From Thauera sedimentorum (GTDB taxonomy: Bacteria; Pseudomonadota; Gammaproteobacteria; Burkholderiales; Rhodocyclaceae): a stretch of DNA of 64,000 bases. Position numbers and translations under genes: made by a program. Of this stretch, positions 1-11,927 are shown one piece after another. The notes under the pieces are model-generated. The model worked only from the letters and a program-made list of their open reading frames with translations. It made no database searches and had not been told where the DNA came from. Location: the NCBI RefSeq assembly GCF_014489115.1, contig NZ_JACTAH010000002.1, positions 1,537,129 through 1,601,128 of the forward strand, in the 5' to 3' direction. Positions within the stretch are counted from its first letter, which is position 1. Every line of letters begins with the position of its first letter.

Positions 1-776
1 TGGTGGGAGAGCGCGATGCTCGCGCCCAGCTGGATGATCGCCGAGCTCGAATCCTTGAGGATGTCGTGGCCGATCACCGGGTGGCGGCGCATGATGGCCA
101 TTTCCTCCGCGGTCAGCCGGCCGGCCTTGAGCAGGATGTAGTCCGGGATGCCGAGCTTGCCCACGTCGTGCATGGGCGCGGCCTGCAGGATGGCATCGGC
201 GTAGTCGGCATCCAGCTGGAGGCGGCGGGCGATCAGCGCGGAGTAGTGCGCCATGCGCTGGATGTGCGCACCGGTCTCCGGGTCGCGGAATTCGGCTGCC
301 CGCGCCAGGCGGGTGACCGTCTCGCGCTCTCGTGCGTGGATCTCTTCGGTCGCCCGTCGAACCTCCGCGGCGAGGGTCTCGGCGCGCGTGCGGGTGGCGA
401 GATGCGCCTCGCGCAGCATCAGCATGTTGCGCACCCGCGGGTTGAACTCGTGGGCGTCGATCGGTTTGATCAGGAAGTCGTTGGCGCCGGCCTCCAGCGC
501 GTCGTAGCGCACCTTGCGCTCGTCGCTGGCGGTCACCATCAGGATGGGCACGTCGTCGCGGGCATGCTCGGCGCGCACCCGGCGAATGAACTCCAGGCCG
601 TCGAGGCCCGGCATCATGTAGTCGACGATGATGAGGTCGGGTTCGTGGGCCAGGCACCACTGCAGGCCGGTGCCGGGAACGCCGAAGGTCACCGGCGTCC
701 AGCCCGGGTGATGGCCGATCAGCTTCTCCATCAACACCAGGTTGAGCGGTGTGTCGTCGATGATCGCGATTTTCAT
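1..776 (-). CDS. HD-GYP response regulator (RpfG-like), C-terminus cut by window edge
   Basis: Predicted cytoplasmic c-di-GMP phosphodiesterase controlled by phosphorylation. Translating the minus strand from the ATG at 774-776 gives 258 residues open to the window edge. Residues 1-120 are a CheY-like receiver: acidic pocket IIDD at 5-8, phospho-acceptor Asp52 in IIVDYMMPG, conserved Lys in FLIKPID near 104. A helical linker (about 125-160) leads to the HD-GYP domain, where the metal-binding HD pair lies in MHDVGKLGIPD at 203-204. The GYP motif should lie beyond the edge, so catalytic competence cannot be judged here. A TACAAT candidate -10 (807-812) lies 31 nt upstream of the start. Family assignment is firm; the specific partner is unknown. 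Confidence 0.9.
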   Translation of the reverse strand, partial: MKIAIIDDTPLNLVLMEKLIGHHPGWTPVTFGVPGTGLQWCLAHEPDLIIVDYMMPGLDGLEFIRRVRAEHARDDVPILMVTASDERKVRYDALEAGANDFLIKPIDAHEFNPRVRNMLMLREAHLATRTRAETLAAEVRRATEEIHARERETVTRLARAAEFRDPETGAHIQRMAHYSALIARRLQLDADYADAILQAAPMHDVGKLGIPDYILLKAGRLTAEEMAIMRRHPVIGHDILKDSSSAIIQLGASIALSH

Positions 777-889
777 GCGGCCCGCCTGGCATCTTTCCCG
801 CCTGGGATTGTATGTCGAAGCACCTTGCATTCGGGTGTCACTACGACACGTTGTGGGCAAGGTGCTGCGGGGCTCGTGATGCGCTGCAG

Positions 890-895
890 TAGAAT
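890..895 (+). promoter_or_regulatory. candidate -10 element for tsaD
   Basis: TAGAAT lies 27 nt before the tsaD ATG. No good -35 hexamer sits at 16-18 nt, so this is a tentative call. The same hexamer recurs upstream of uvrD, dnaE, qor and thyA. Confidence 0.3.
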
Positions 896-922
896 GCCGC
901 CTCCGGAGATGTGGCCAGGATC

Positions 923-1945
923 ATGAAAGTACTGGGAATCGAATCGTCCTGCGACGAGACAGGGGTGGCGCTCTACGACACCGAGCGTGGCCTGCTGGGC
1001 CATCGCGTGCATTCGCAGATCGACCTGCATGCCGCCTATGGCGGCGTGGTGCCCGAACTGGCCTCGCGCGACCACATTCGCCGCCTGCCGCTGCTGGTGC
1101 GCGAAACGCTGGCCGCCGCGGGTTGTGCGCAGGACGAGATCGATGCGGTGGCCTACACTGCCGGCCCCGGGCTGGCCGGCGCACTGCTGGTCGGTGCGGG
1201 GGTGGCGGAATCGCTGGCCATGGCGCTGGGCGTTCGCGCCCTGCCGGTTCACCACCTCGAAGGCCATCTGTTGTCGCCGCTGCTGTCGGTCGATCCGCCA
1301 GCGTTCCCCTTCGTCGCCTTGCTGGTTTCCGGGGGCCATACCCAGTTGATGCGGGTGACCGGCGTGGGCGAATACGAACTGCTCGGCGAGTCGCTCGACG
1401 ACGCCGCCGGCGAGGCCTTCGACAAGACTGCCAAGCTGCTCGGCCTCGGCTATCCCGGCGGCCCGCAGCTGGCCCGCCTGGCCGAAGAGGGCAAGGCCGG
1501 GCGCTTCCGCTTGCCGCGGCCGATGCTCAAGTCCGGCGATCTCGATTTCAGCTTCAGCGGGCTCAAGACCGCGGTGCTCAACGTGGTTTCCGCGCCAGAT
1601 TGGCGCGCGGGAGACGCCGCCGATCTGGCAGCGGACTTCCAGCAAGCGGTCGTCGAGGTTCTGGTCAAGAAGGCGCTCGCCGCGTTGAAGCGTACCGGGC
1701 TCAAGCGCTTGGTTGTGGCGGGTGGGGTCGGTGCCAACCGCAGCTTGCGTGCGCAGCTCGACGAGGCGGCGAAGCGGCGCGGCTGGCGGGTGTACTACCC
1801 CGAGCCCGAGCTGTGTACCGACAACGGCGCGATGATCGCCTTTGCCGGCGCGTTGCGCCTGGCGGCCGGCGACCGCGGCTCGGCCGAGGGCGAGATCCGT
1901 ATCCGCCCGCGCTGGCCGCTGGCGGAACTGCAGAAGCCGGCCTGA
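923..1945 (+). CDS. tsaD: tRNA N6-adenosine threonylcarbamoyltransferase TsaD
   Basis: Universal enzyme (Gcp/YgjD/Kae1) that transfers the threonylcarbamoyl group from threonylcarbamoyl-AMP to A37 of ANN-decoding tRNAs, working with TsaB and TsaE in bacteria. The 340-aa length is typical. The N-terminus [14 protein letters not shown] is the family signature. His111 and His115 in HHLEGH are the expected metal ligands. SGGHTQL, the [10 protein letters not shown] region and [10 protein letters not shown] form the ASKHA nucleotide-binding fold. The ATG at 923 matches the conserved family N-terminus; an in-frame GTG at 911 with GGAG just upstream would add four residues. Convergent with plsY, with only 11 nt between the stops. 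Confidence 0.97.
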   Translation: MKVLGIESSCDETGVALYDTERGLLGHRVHSQIDLHAAYGGVVPELASRDHIRRLPLLVRETLAAAGCAQDEIDAVAYTAGPGLAGALLVGAGVAESLAMALGVRALPVHHLEGHLLSPLLSVDPPAFPFVALLVSGGHTQLMRVTGVGEYELLGESLDDAAGEAFDKTAKLLGLGYPGGPQLARLAEEGKAGRFRLPRPMLKSGDLDFSFSGLKTAVLNVVSAPDWRAGDAADLAADFQQAVVEVLVKKALAALKRTGLKRLVVAGGVGANRSLRAQLDEAAKRRGWRVYYPEPELCTDNGAMIAFAGALRLAAGDRGSAEGEIRIRPRWPLAELQKPA

Positions 1946-1956
1946 GCGGCAGGCGT

Positions 1957-2559
1957 TCAGCCTGCCTTGCCGGACTTGCCGCCGATGCGGCCCTCGGTAC
2001 CGGCCAGCAGGCGGCGGATATTGGCCGCATGCCGCCAGACGAGCACCGCGGCCATGGCCAGGAGCATGGCGACCACCGCCGGCGAACCGACCAGGAAATG
2101 ACCCGCCAGCGGCGCGCTCACGGCCGCTGCCAGCGCGGCGGCCGAGGAGTAGCGGGTGATCAGCGCCGTGGCCAGCCAGACACCCAGGCAGACGAGCGCC
2201 AGCCAGGGGCTGATGCCGAGCAGAACGCCCAGCGCCGTGGCCACGCCCTTGCCGCCGTTGAAACGCAGGAACAGTGAGAAGACGTGGCCGAAGAAAGCGG
2301 CCAGGCCGGCGAGGGCGGCTTCGGCGGCGGAGAATCCCAGGGCCTGTGCAGCCCACACCGCCACCGCGCCCTTCAGGCAGTCGCCTACCAGGGTGAGCAG
2401 CGCCGCAGCCTTGTTGCCGCTGCGCAGGACGTTGGTCGCCCCGGGATTGCCCGAGCCGTACTTGCGCGGGTCGGCCAGGCCGAACACCCGGCTGGAGATG
2501 ATCGCGAAGGGCACCGAGCCGAGCAGATAGGCGGCGACGAGAAGCAGGAACAGATTCAT
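1957..2559 (-). CDS. plsY: acyl-phosphate:glycerol-3-phosphate acyltransferase PlsY
   Basis: Integral inner-membrane enzyme that acylates position 1 of glycerol-3-phosphate using acyl-phosphate made by PlsX, the first step of phospholipid synthesis. The 200-aa protein has several hydrophobic segments and the PlsY loop signatures SGNPGATNVLR (about 36-46) and GHVFSLFLRFNGGKGVAT (about 91-108), which contain the phosphate-binding and catalytic residues. The ATG at 2557-2559 begins MNLFLLLVAAYLLGS, the usual first membrane helix; the in-frame codons upstream are not membrane-like. Divergent from folB across 88 bp, an arrangement common in beta- and gammaproteobacteria. Confidence 0.95.
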   Translation of the reverse strand: MNLFLLLVAAYLLGSVPFAIISSRVFGLADPRKYGSGNPGATNVLRSGNKAAALLTLVGDCLKGAVAVWAAQALGFSAAEAALAGLAAFFGHVFSLFLRFNGGKGVATALGVLLGISPWLALVCLGVWLATALITRYSSAAALAAAVSAPLAGHFLVGSPAVVAMLLAMAAVLVWRHAANIRRLLAGTEGRIGGKSGKAG

Positions 2560-2616
2560 CTGGATTCCACGAAGAACGGGTGGGACGGGGAATGCCGGCA
2601 AGGACCGCCGGGGGGC

Positions 2617-2622
2617 TACAAT
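2617..2622 (+). promoter_or_regulatory. candidate -10 element for folB
   Basis: TACAAT lies in the plsY-folB divergent intergenic region, 25 nt upstream of the folB ATG. No convincing -35 is seen. Confidence 0.3.
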
Positions 2623-2647
2623 TGCGGGATTCTAAGCGGGAAGCGCC

Positions 2648-3025
2648 ATGGATTTCATTTTTATCGAAGAGCTGCGCGTGCAGGCCAGCGTGGGCATCTA
2701 TCCGCGCGAAAAGGCTGCACCGCAGATGGTGGAACTGAATCTCACCTTCGGTGTTCCGGACGCGGCCGCCGAGCATGACGACATTGCCGACACCATCGAC
2801 TACGCGGTAGTGATCGAACGCATCCGCGCCGAGCTTGCGGCGCGCCATTTCAATCTGATCGAGACCCTGGGCGAATTCGTCGTCAATCTGTTGTTCGATG
2901 AATTCGGTGCGCCCTGGGTGAAGATCCGCATTGCCAAGATCGGGGTGATGAAAGGCGTGCGCCGCGTAGGCGTATTCATCCAGCGCGGTCGCGAAGGCAA
3001 TACCTTGCCCGAAACCGCTGGCTGA
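2648..3025 (+). CDS. folB: dihydroneopterin aldolase FolB
   Basis: Folate biosynthesis enzyme that cleaves 7,8-dihydroneopterin to 6-hydroxymethyl-dihydropterin and glycolaldehyde, and often epimerises the substrate. The 125-aa length fits the family. MDFIFIEELRVQASVGIYPREK contains the N-terminal strand and the GIYxxE signature. TIDYAVV (about 58-64), NLIETLGE with the substrate-binding Glu (about 80-87), and the C-terminal VRRVGVFIQR strand match FolB. It is the first gene of its transcript and is followed directly by a strong terminator, so it is probably monocistronic. Confidence 0.95.
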   Translation: MDFIFIEELRVQASVGIYPREKAAPQMVELNLTFGVPDAAAEHDDIADTIDYAVVIERIRAELAARHFNLIETLGEFVVNLLFDEFGAPWVKIRIAKIGVMKGVRRVGVFIQRGREGNTLPETAG

Positions 3026-3052
3026 TTCGCGGCGGGCCAGTGCCTGTGAATG

Positions 3053-3093
3053 AACGGACGGGGCGGTGATGATTCACCGCCCCGTCCGTTTTG
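3053..3093 (+). terminator. rho-independent terminator after folB
   Basis: A perfect 17-bp G+C-rich stem (3053-3069 paired with 3074-3090) with a TGAT tetraloop, followed by TTTTG. It lies 27 nt past the folB stop and 19 nt before the convergent H-NS-like stop. The U-run favours folB as the terminated gene. Confidence 0.92.
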
Positions 3094-3111
3094 TTCCCCC
3101 GGTTGCCGGCG

Positions 3112-3480
3112 TCAGGCCGCCTTGATCAGCAATGCGTCGAGCGCCTTGCCTTCCGCAATCCAGCTTTCGACCCACAGCGGCTTGCGGCCCCGGCCGCTCC
3201 AGTTCAGGGAAGCGTCCTCGGGATGGCGATATTTCGGCGGCACCTTGCCGGTTTTCTTGGCGCTGCCTTTGGCTGCGCGCCGCGGCTTGGCGGCAGCGGG
3301 TTTCTTTTCGTTTGTCGCGCCGGCAATCACGTCGGACAGGGAGAGGCCTTCCTCTGCCGCCATCTTCTGCATCTTCTTCAGCAGATCGCGACGGGCGGTG
3401 TCGCTGCGACGACGGATTTCGGTGTCAATTTTGCCTTGCAGGCGGCGCAATTCGGTCAGCGACAGCGTCGAAAGATCCAT
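3112..3480 (-). CDS. H-NS-family nucleoid-associated DNA-binding protein
   Basis: Small nucleoid protein expected to silence A+T-rich DNA. Its 122 aa have the standard two-part build. An N-terminal oligomerisation coiled coil spans about 1-45 (repeating Leu and charged residues, LTELRRLQGKIDTEIRRR). A basic Lys/Ala linker (about 58-78, KKPAAAKPRRAAKGSAKK) follows. The C-terminal AT-hook-like domain contains KYRHPEDASLNWSGRGRKP (about 83-101), the betaproteobacterial version of the H-NS DNA-binding loop. A strong AAAGGAG ribosome site precedes the ATG. The 137 bp upstream are A+T-richer than the surroundings, as often seen for autoregulated hns-type genes. Which paralogue it is cannot be told. 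Confidence 0.93.
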   Translation of the reverse strand: MDLSTLSLTELRRLQGKIDTEIRRRSDTARRDLLKKMQKMAAEEGLSLSDVIAGATNEKKPAAAKPRRAAKGSAKKTGKVPPKYRHPEDASLNWSGRGRKPLWVESWIAEGKALDALLIKAA

Positions 3481-3617
3481 GGTTTCTCCTTTATTCGAAT
3501 CGGGTTGTATTGGCTAACGCCGACACGGAATGGATGCCGAAGTATGCATTCGCGTGATGCGGATTATTCTGCCAGCAAAAACCCGGAGAAACAAAGTTAT
3601 CCACGAGGAAAACAGAA

Positions 3618-4106
3618 TTATTGCCCGACGCTCACGATCTGGGGTTGCAGGATCTTGAGGATATCGTGCGGGTGAACCCCGACGAGAAAACCCCTCCGCC
3701 CGCCATTTATATAGACGAGAGGCAGATCGAGTATGGTTTTCTCCATGAATACCGGCATCCGGCGCTTGGTGCCGAAAGGCGAGGTGCCTCCGATGAGAAA
3801 ACCGGTGTGGCGGTTGGCCACTTCCGGCTTGCAGGGTTCGATGTGCTTGCGCCCGGCCTGGCGCGCCAGTTCCTTGGTTGAAACGGTGAGATCGCCGTGC
3901 ATCAGGACGACCAGGGGCGCGGCCTTTTCGTCCTCCATGATCAGTGTCTTTACTACCGAATGCTCGGGCACATTCAGTTCGCGGGCCGAAACCTTGGTGC
4001 CGCCGTGCTCTTCGTATTCGTATGGATGGCTCGAATAGGCCACGCCGTGCTGGCGCAGGAAGCGGGTCGCGGGTGTTTCGGGCGAATGCAGATTGTTCTT
4101 GCTCAT
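3618..4106 (-). CDS. ybaK: Cys-tRNA(Pro)/Cys-tRNA deacylase YbaK/EbsC
   Basis: Predicted trans-editing factor that hydrolyses Cys mischarged on tRNA(Pro). The 162-aa protein matches the YbaK/ProRS-editing fold: N-terminal TPATRFLRQHGV, central VVKTLIMED with the catalytic-type Lys, MHGDLTVSTKELAR, then the diagnostic GGTSPFGTKRRMPVFMEKTI (about 106-125) and the glycine-rich YINGGRRGFLVGV. It starts 99 nt downstream of the xerD stop on the same strand. It is separated from the H-NS-like gene by an A+T-rich spacer, so the latter probably has its own promoter. Confidence 0.93.
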   Translation of the reverse strand: MSKNNLHSPETPATRFLRQHGVAYSSHPYEYEEHGGTKVSARELNVPEHSVVKTLIMEDEKAAPLVVLMHGDLTVSTKELARQAGRKHIEPCKPEVANRHTGFLIGGTSPFGTKRRMPVFMEKTILDLPLVYINGGRRGFLVGVHPHDILKILQPQIVSVGQ

Positions 4107-4205
4107 GATGGATCTACCTCGAAGCAGCGAATTTACGGCGTCCGCACGGCGGTCGCAGGGCAGTGATTATGCGACCACGAATGCCGATGCAGGTTTTCGT
4201 CCGCT

Positions 4206-5144
4206 TCAGCCGCGCGGGTGGTGAACCGCATGCAGGGCCTTGAGGCGTTCGCGGGCGACGTGCGTGTAGACCTGGGTGGTGGAAATGTCGGCATGGCCGA
4301 GCAGCATCTGCACCACGCGCAGGTCGGCGCCATGATTGAGCAGATGGGTGGCGAACGCATGACGGAGCGTATGTGGCGAGATGCGTGCCGGCTCGATGCC
4401 GGCATTCGCCGCATAGTGCTTGATCAGGCGCCAGAACATCTGCCGGCTCATCCCCTTGCCGAAACGGCTGACGAAAAGGTCGTCGCTGGTTCTCCCGGCG
4501 AGCAGGGCAGGGCGCGCCTCCCGCAGGTAGCGCGCAATCCAGTCGACGGCCTCTTCGCCCAGCGGAACCAGGCGCTCCTTGCTGCCCTTGCCCATCACCT
4601 TGAGCACGCCTTCGGCCAAACCGACCGAGAAGGCCTGCAGGCCGACCAGTTCGGACACGCGCAGGCCGGTGGCGTAGAGCACCTCCAGCATGCAGCGGTC
4701 GCGCAGCCCCTGGGGCGTGCCGATGTCGGGGGCGTTGAGCAGGGCTTCGACCTGCGTCTCGGACAGGGTCTTGGGGAAACGCTGGCCGGGCAGGGGGGAG
4801 TCGAGCAGCGCGGTGGGGTCGGCGGACAGGCGGCCGCGCGCCACCTGCTGGCGGTAATAGCGCCGCCAGGCGGAGAGCAGGCGGCGCTGGCTGGCCGGTT
4901 TGGCACGCCGGCTGAACTCGGCCAGATAGGCCGCGAGGTCGGCGGCCGAGGCGGTGTCCAGCGTGCCGCCCCGGCGGTCCATCCAGCCCGCGAACTGGGC
5001 GAGGTCGCTGCGGTAGCCCGCCAAGGTGTTGCGTGCCAGTCCGTGTTCTAGCCACAGCGCATCGCAGAATTCGTCGAGCGCTGCGCGGGCCGCTGCAGGC
5101 AGGGCCTGTTCGACCGGACGGGCGTTGCGGGGCGGGCGCGGCAT
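4206..5144 (-). CDS. xerD: site-specific tyrosine recombinase XerD
   Basis: Recombinase that, with XerC, resolves chromosome dimers at dif during division. The 312-aa protein has an N-terminal SAM-like core-binding domain (about 15-105) and a C-terminal catalytic domain with all the expected residues: Arg162 (GLRVSEL), Lys186 (GKGSKER), His258 and Arg261 (HTLRHAFATH), His284 (LLGHADISTTQVY) and nucleophile Tyr293. The start at 5144 (MPRPPRN) leaves a family-typical length; the frame remains open upstream without homology-like content. It lies 19 nt after the preceding minus-strand gene, suggesting cotranscription. No att site or other phage gene is nearby, so this is the housekeeping recombinase. 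Confidence 0.95.
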   Translation of the reverse strand: MPRPPRNARPVEQALPAAARAALDEFCDALWLEHGLARNTLAGYRSDLAQFAGWMDRRGGTLDTASAADLAAYLAEFSRRAKPASQRRLLSAWRRYYRQQVARGRLSADPTALLDSPLPGQRFPKTLSETQVEALLNAPDIGTPQGLRDRCMLEVLYATGLRVSELVGLQAFSVGLAEGVLKVMGKGSKERLVPLGEEAVDWIARYLREARPALLAGRTSDDLFVSRFGKGMSRQMFWRLIKHYAANAGIEPARISPHTLRHAFATHLLNHGADLRVVQMLLGHADISTTQVYTHVARERLKALHAVHHPRG

Positions 5145-5163
5145 CGGGGGCGAGGGAGTTCGC

Positions 5164-5745
5164 TCAGTCGGCCTGGCCGAGCAGGGCGCGCTTGAGGTCG
5201 TCGTCGACCGGGCGCTCACCCAGCCAGATGCGCAGCAGCGCCGGGTAGAACGCCGGCGCGGCGATGTCGGCACCGCGCTGCTGTCCATCCACGCTCAGGC
5301 GGGTGCTGCCGTTGGCCAGGGCGTCGAGTTCGACCACCGTGCCTTCGCGCGCCTCACCCAGTTCCAGCAGGGCGGTGCGCAGTTGATCGACCGACGCTTG
5401 CAGCGCTGCGAACTGTTCGGCCGTGTGGTTCTTCTTCAAGCCGTCGACCAGCGCGTCAGCGAAGGTGTCGGCGTCTACGTCGCGCAGCAGCACGATGCGG
5501 ATGCGCTTCTCGCCGGGGGTGGTGTGGATGGCCTCGGCGGACTGGCTGCGCGCCGGCAGATAGAGGCCCATCGCATACACCTTGAAGGTGAAGCGGGTGC
5601 GCAGGCCGGCGCCGTTGAGCTCCGCCGGCTGCGCGGCCACGGTGACCCGCTCGTCGAAGCGCACGCCGGCGACCTCCACGGCGGCATGGACCGTGGTTGC
5701 GCACAGGGCCAAGGTCGTCAGTGCTGTGCGGATGAGATGCTTCAT
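5164..5745 (-). CDS. secreted chalcone isomerase-like protein
   Basis: 193-aa exported protein of the bacterial chalcone-isomerase-like family; the role in bacteria is not established and no flavonoid activity is implied. A signal peptide covers residues 1-21 (MKHLIRTALTTLALCATTVHA, cleavage after AHA-type VHA). The mature part contains the family's features: VEVAGVRFDERV, a RTRFTFKVYAMGLYLP strand pair, and a C-terminal GQQRGADIAAPAFYPALLRIWLG region. A GAGGAG ribosome site precedes the ATG at 5743-5745. It sits directly upstream of xerD with a short gap, probably in the same transcript, though a functional link is not evident. Confidence 0.85.
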   Translation of the reverse strand: MKHLIRTALTTLALCATTVHAAVEVAGVRFDERVTVAAQPAELNGAGLRTRFTFKVYAMGLYLPARSQSAEAIHTTPGEKRIRIVLLRDVDADTFADALVDGLKKNHTAEQFAALQASVDQLRTALLELGEAREGTVVELDALANGSTRLSVDGQQRGADIAAPAFYPALLRIWLGERPVDDDLKRALLGQAD

Positions 5746-5796
5746 GGTCTGTCTCCTCAAGTTTTTTTGGTTGTGGTGTTGCCATGCTGCAAAGCA

Positions 5797-5822
5797 CGAC
5801 AGGACCGCGTGCGGCCCTGTCG
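5797..5822 (-). terminator. hairpin terminator after proA
   Basis: An 11-bp stem with one G-U pair around a 4-nt loop, followed on the minus strand by TGCTTTGC. It sits 56 nt past the proA stop. The U-run is weak, so termination may be partial. Confidence 0.6.
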
Positions 5823-5877
5823 GGTGATCCGGCCCCTCACGGCAGGCCGGCGAAAGCGGTAAAGCGGTGGCTGTGCT

Positions 5878-7155
5878 TCAGCGGCGCACCTCGCCGTTGC
5901 CGAACACGATCCACTTCTGGCTGGTCAGGCCTTCCAGGCCGACCGGGCCGCGCGCGTGGATCTTGTCGGTGGAGATGCCGATCTCGGCGCCCAGGCCGTA
6001 CTCGAAGCCGTCGGCGAAGCGGGTCGAGGCGTTCACCATCACCGAGGCGGAATCCACCTCGCGCAGGAAGCGCATCGCGCTGGTGTAGTTTTCGCTGACG
6101 ATGGCTTCGGTGTGCCCGGAACTGTAGGTGTTGATGTGGGCGATCGCCTCGTCCAGGCCGTCGACCACCTTCACCGCGATGATCGGCGCGAGATATTCCT
6201 CGCGCCAGTCGCTCTCGGCGGCTTCGCACAGGTTCTCGGCGGCGACGCCGGCCTCGCGCAGCAGGGCGAGCGACTCGGCGCAGCAGCGCATCTCCACGCC
6301 CTTGCCGGCCAGCATGCGGCCGATCGCGGGCAGGTAGAGGTCGGCCACGGTGCGCGCCACCAGCAGCGACTCGGCGGTGTTGCAGGTGCCGTAGCGCTGG
6401 GTCTTGGCGTTCTCGACGATCGGCACCACCTTGGCGGGGTCGGCCTCGTCGTCGATATAGACGTGGCAATTGCCGTCCAGGTGCTTGATCACCGGCACCC
6501 GGGCGTCCTTGGAAATACGCTCGATCAGCCCCTTGCCGCCGCGCGGCACGATGACGTCGACGAATTCGGGCATGGCGATCAGCTCGCCCACCGCGGCGCG
6601 GTCGGTGGTGTCGACCACCTGCACCGCGTGCTCGGGCAAGCCAGCGGCGGTGAGCCCGGTGCGCACGCAGGCGGCGATCGCCTGGTTGCTGTGCAGCGCC
6701 TCCTTGCCGCCGCGCAGGATGGCGGCGTTGCCGGACTTCAGGCACAGCGCCGCGGCGTCCGCGGTGACGTTGGGGCGCGCTTCGTAGATGATGCCGATCA
6801 CCCCCAGCGGCACGCGCATCTTGCCCACCTGGATGCCCGAGGGGCGGCGCTTGACGTCGGTGATCTCGCCCACCGGGTCGGGCAGCGCGGCGACCTGCTC
6901 AAGGCCGGCGGCCATGGCCTCGACGCCCTTTTCGGAGAGCGTGAGGCGGTCGATCAGTGCGGGCTCCAGGCCGGCGGCGCGGGCCTCCTCGAGGTCGCGC
7001 GCGTTGGCGGCGAGCAACTCGGCGCGGCGGGCGCGGATCTCGGCGGCCATTGCCGCGAGCGCGGCGTTCTTGGCGTCGGTGGAGGCGGCGGCAACCAGGC
7101 GCGAGGCGGCGCGGGCCTGGCGGCCGAGGGTGTGCATGTAGTGCTGGACGTCCAT
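5878..7155 (-). CDS. proA: glutamate-5-semialdehyde dehydrogenase (gamma-glutamyl phosphate reductase) ProA
   Basis: Second step of proline biosynthesis: NADPH-dependent reduction of L-glutamyl-5-phosphate to glutamate-5-semialdehyde. The 425-aa length is typical. An aldehyde-dehydrogenase-like fold is evident: cofactor-binding [17 protein letters not shown] (about 115-131), [13 protein letters not shown] (about 141-153), VPRGGKGLI, and the catalytic Cys258 in RYGTCNTAE. The C-terminal [19 protein letters not shown] is a ProA hallmark. The start chosen is the ATG giving [11 protein letters not shown]; a further in-frame ATG nine codons upstream is possible. proB is not adjacent. It lies 91 nt downstream of holA. 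Confidence 0.96.
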   Translation of the reverse strand: MDVQHYMHTLGRQARAASRLVAAASTDAKNAALAAMAAEIRARRAELLAANARDLEEARAAGLEPALIDRLTLSEKGVEAMAAGLEQVAALPDPVGEITDVKRRPSGIQVGKMRVPLGVIGIIYEARPNVTADAAALCLKSGNAAILRGGKEALHSNQAIAACVRTGLTAAGLPEHAVQVVDTTDRAAVGELIAMPEFVDVIVPRGGKGLIERISKDARVPVIKHLDGNCHVYIDDEADPAKVVPIVENAKTQRYGTCNTAESLLVARTVADLYLPAIGRMLAGKGVEMRCCAESLALLREAGVAAENLCEAAESDWREEYLAPIIAVKVVDGLDEAIAHINTYSSGHTEAIVSENYTSAMRFLREVDSASVMVNASTRFADGFEYGLGAEIGISTDKIHARGPVGLEGLTSQKWIVFGNGEVRR

Positions 7156-7246
7156 CTTCGGAATGCGTGTGGCAAGGATCAAACACGCATTAGAGCATCG
7201 AACACCGCCTTTGTGGGCATCGGCGTGGGCGCGGCCCGGACGGGTG

Positions 7247-8254
7247 TCAGCGGCGGGCGAGGCGCAGGGTGAGCTGGAGGAATTCGTCCCAGAGGTCGCC
7301 GGAGACCAGGCCCTTGATCATGCGGTCGATGCGCGCGGCATGCATCAGCGCGGCGCGCAGCGTGCCGGTGGACAGCCTCGGCAGGGCGCGCCCGAGCGCC
7401 TGCTTGCGACGCTCGTCGAACACCCGTTCGGCCTTGAACAGCGCAGGCAGGGGCTGGCCGGCGTCGTGCCCGGCCTTGAGGCTGGCCAGCGTACGGATCT
7501 CGTTGGCCAGCGCCCACAGCACCAGCGGCGGTGCGGCGCCTTCGCCGGCGAGGCCTTCGATCAGGCGCACGCAGCGCGCCGGGTCGCCTTCCAGCGCGGC
7601 CTGGCGCAGCTTGTCGATGTCGTAGCGGGCGACGTTCAGCACCGCGTCCTGCACCTGGTCCAGTGTCAGCCGCGCCTCGCCGTGCAGCAGGCCGAGCTTG
7701 CGGATCTCCTGGTGGGCGGCGAGCAGGTTGCCTTCGACATGCTCGGCGATGAACACCAGCGCATCGCGCTCGGCCGACTGCCCCTGGGCGGCGAGCCGCC
7801 CGGCAATCCAGTCGGGCAGGCGCTCGCGCTCCGGGGCGTTGAACTCCAGCGTGTTGCCGGCGCCGGCAAGTGCGGTGAACCAGGCGGTCTTGCGCGTCTG
7901 CCAGTCGAGTTCAGGAAGGGTGATCAGCGTCAGCGTGCCTTCGGGCAGGGCGCGTGCATAGCGCTGCAGGGCGTCGCCGCCGTCACGCCCGGGCTTGCCG
8001 GTGGGAATGCGCAGGTCGATCAGCTTGTTGCCGCCGAACAGCGACAGATTGCCCGCGGCCAGGGCCAGCGCCTCCCAGCGGAAGCCCTGGCCGACCACCA
8101 GGGTTTCGCGCTCGTCGAAGCCCTGCTGGCGGGCGGCGCTGCGGATGGCGTCGGCGGCTTCGAGGACCAGCAGCGGCTCGTTGCCGTGCAGCAGCCACAG
8201 CGGCGCAAGCGGGCGGGAAAGCTGGCCGGCGAGCTGGTCCGGACGGAGGTTCAC
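7247..8254 (-). CDS. holA: DNA polymerase III delta subunit HolA
   Basis: Clamp-loader subunit that opens the beta sliding clamp. The 335-aa protein has the AAA+-like delta fold: N-terminal [21 protein letters not shown], the clamp-binding segment around [16 protein letters not shown] (about 68-83, the LFGxxK region that inserts into beta), and a helical C-terminal collar (about 210-335). Start is a GTG at 8252-8254 whose GTGA overlaps the lptE stop, so translation is probably coupled. The leuS-lptE-holA order is the conserved proteobacterial arrangement. Confidence 0.95.
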   Translation of the reverse strand: MNLRPDQLAGQLSRPLAPLWLLHGNEPLLVLEAADAIRSAARQQGFDERETLVVGQGFRWEALALAAGNLSLFGGNKLIDLRIPTGKPGRDGGDALQRYARALPEGTLTLITLPELDWQTRKTAWFTALAGAGNTLEFNAPERERLPDWIAGRLAAQGQSAERDALVFIAEHVEGNLLAAHQEIRKLGLLHGEARLTLDQVQDAVLNVARYDIDKLRQAALEGDPARCVRLIEGLAGEGAAPPLVLWALANEIRTLASLKAGHDAGQPLPALFKAERVFDERRKQALGRALPRLSTGTLRAALMHAARIDRMIKGLVSGDLWDEFLQLTLRLARR

Positions 8255-8757
8255 TTGCGCACGGCGGCCAGCCGGCGCATCAGCTGGCGCACGATCTCGT
8301 TTTGCATGTCGGCGAGCAGCAGGCCCTCCTCCTGCTCCTTGGCGAGGATGCGCTCGTCCTGGAAGGTGTAGTCGCGCTGGGCGGTGAGCAGGGTGGGCGG
8401 GATCAGCACCGCACCGTCACGGTCGACCAGCTGGAAGGCAAACTCGCGGGTGAGCTGGTATTCGCGCACCTTGCCTGCGCCGGTGAGGCTGAGAATCTCG
8501 CGTGCGAAGGTGTCGCGCAGGATCTGCAGGCGCACGTCGGCCTGGGCCGGATCGCCGACCACCTCGGTGGAGCCGGAGGTGCGGACCTGGCGGGCGAGCT
8601 GGGCGCCCAGGCCGGTGTTCTCGCTGGTGCCCAGGTAGATGGTGGCGAACGCCAGCGGCTGCGGGCCGCGCAGGCGGAAGCCGCAGCCGGCGAGCAAGTG
8701 GCTGGCGGCCAGGGCGCCAGCGGCAGTGAGCAGGTGGCGGCGGGAAAGTTGTGTCAT
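8251..8757 (-). CDS. lptE: LPS-assembly lipoprotein LptE
   Basis: Outer-membrane lipoprotein that plugs the LptD barrel and helps place LPS at the cell surface. The 168-aa precursor has a basic N-terminus (MTQLSRRHLL), a hydrophobic stretch and a lipobox LLAGC with the acylated Cys at about residue 25, followed by GFRLRGPQPLAFATIYLG, the characteristic LptE opening. The rest alternates strands and helices as in the two-helix/four-strand fold. It starts 10 nt after the leuS stop and its stop overlaps the holA start. Confidence 0.94.
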   Translation of the reverse strand: MTQLSRRHLLTAAGALAASHLLAGCGFRLRGPQPLAFATIYLGTSENTGLGAQLARQVRTSGSTEVVGDPAQADVRLQILRDTFAREILSLTGAGKVREYQLTREFAFQLVDRDGAVLIPPTLLTAQRDYTFQDERILAKEQEEGLLLADMQNEIVRQLMRRLAAVRK

Positions 8758-8767
8758 CGCTTCGGCC

Positions 8768-11927
<3,160 letters not shown>

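Noticed and set aside
3..926. Plus-strand ORF at the left edge
   Set aside because: It lies opposite the clear HD-GYP response regulator, which has all the expected motifs on the minus strand.
773..2848. Long minus-strand ORF opposite tsaD and across plsY
   Set aside because: Arg/Gln/His/Gly-rich, low-complexity translation typical of the antisense frame of high-G+C genes; tsaD, plsY and folB explain the region.
4206..5144. Integrase as a sign of a mobile element
   Set aside because: It is XerD-like in length and motifs, with no att repeats, phage genes or composition shift around it.
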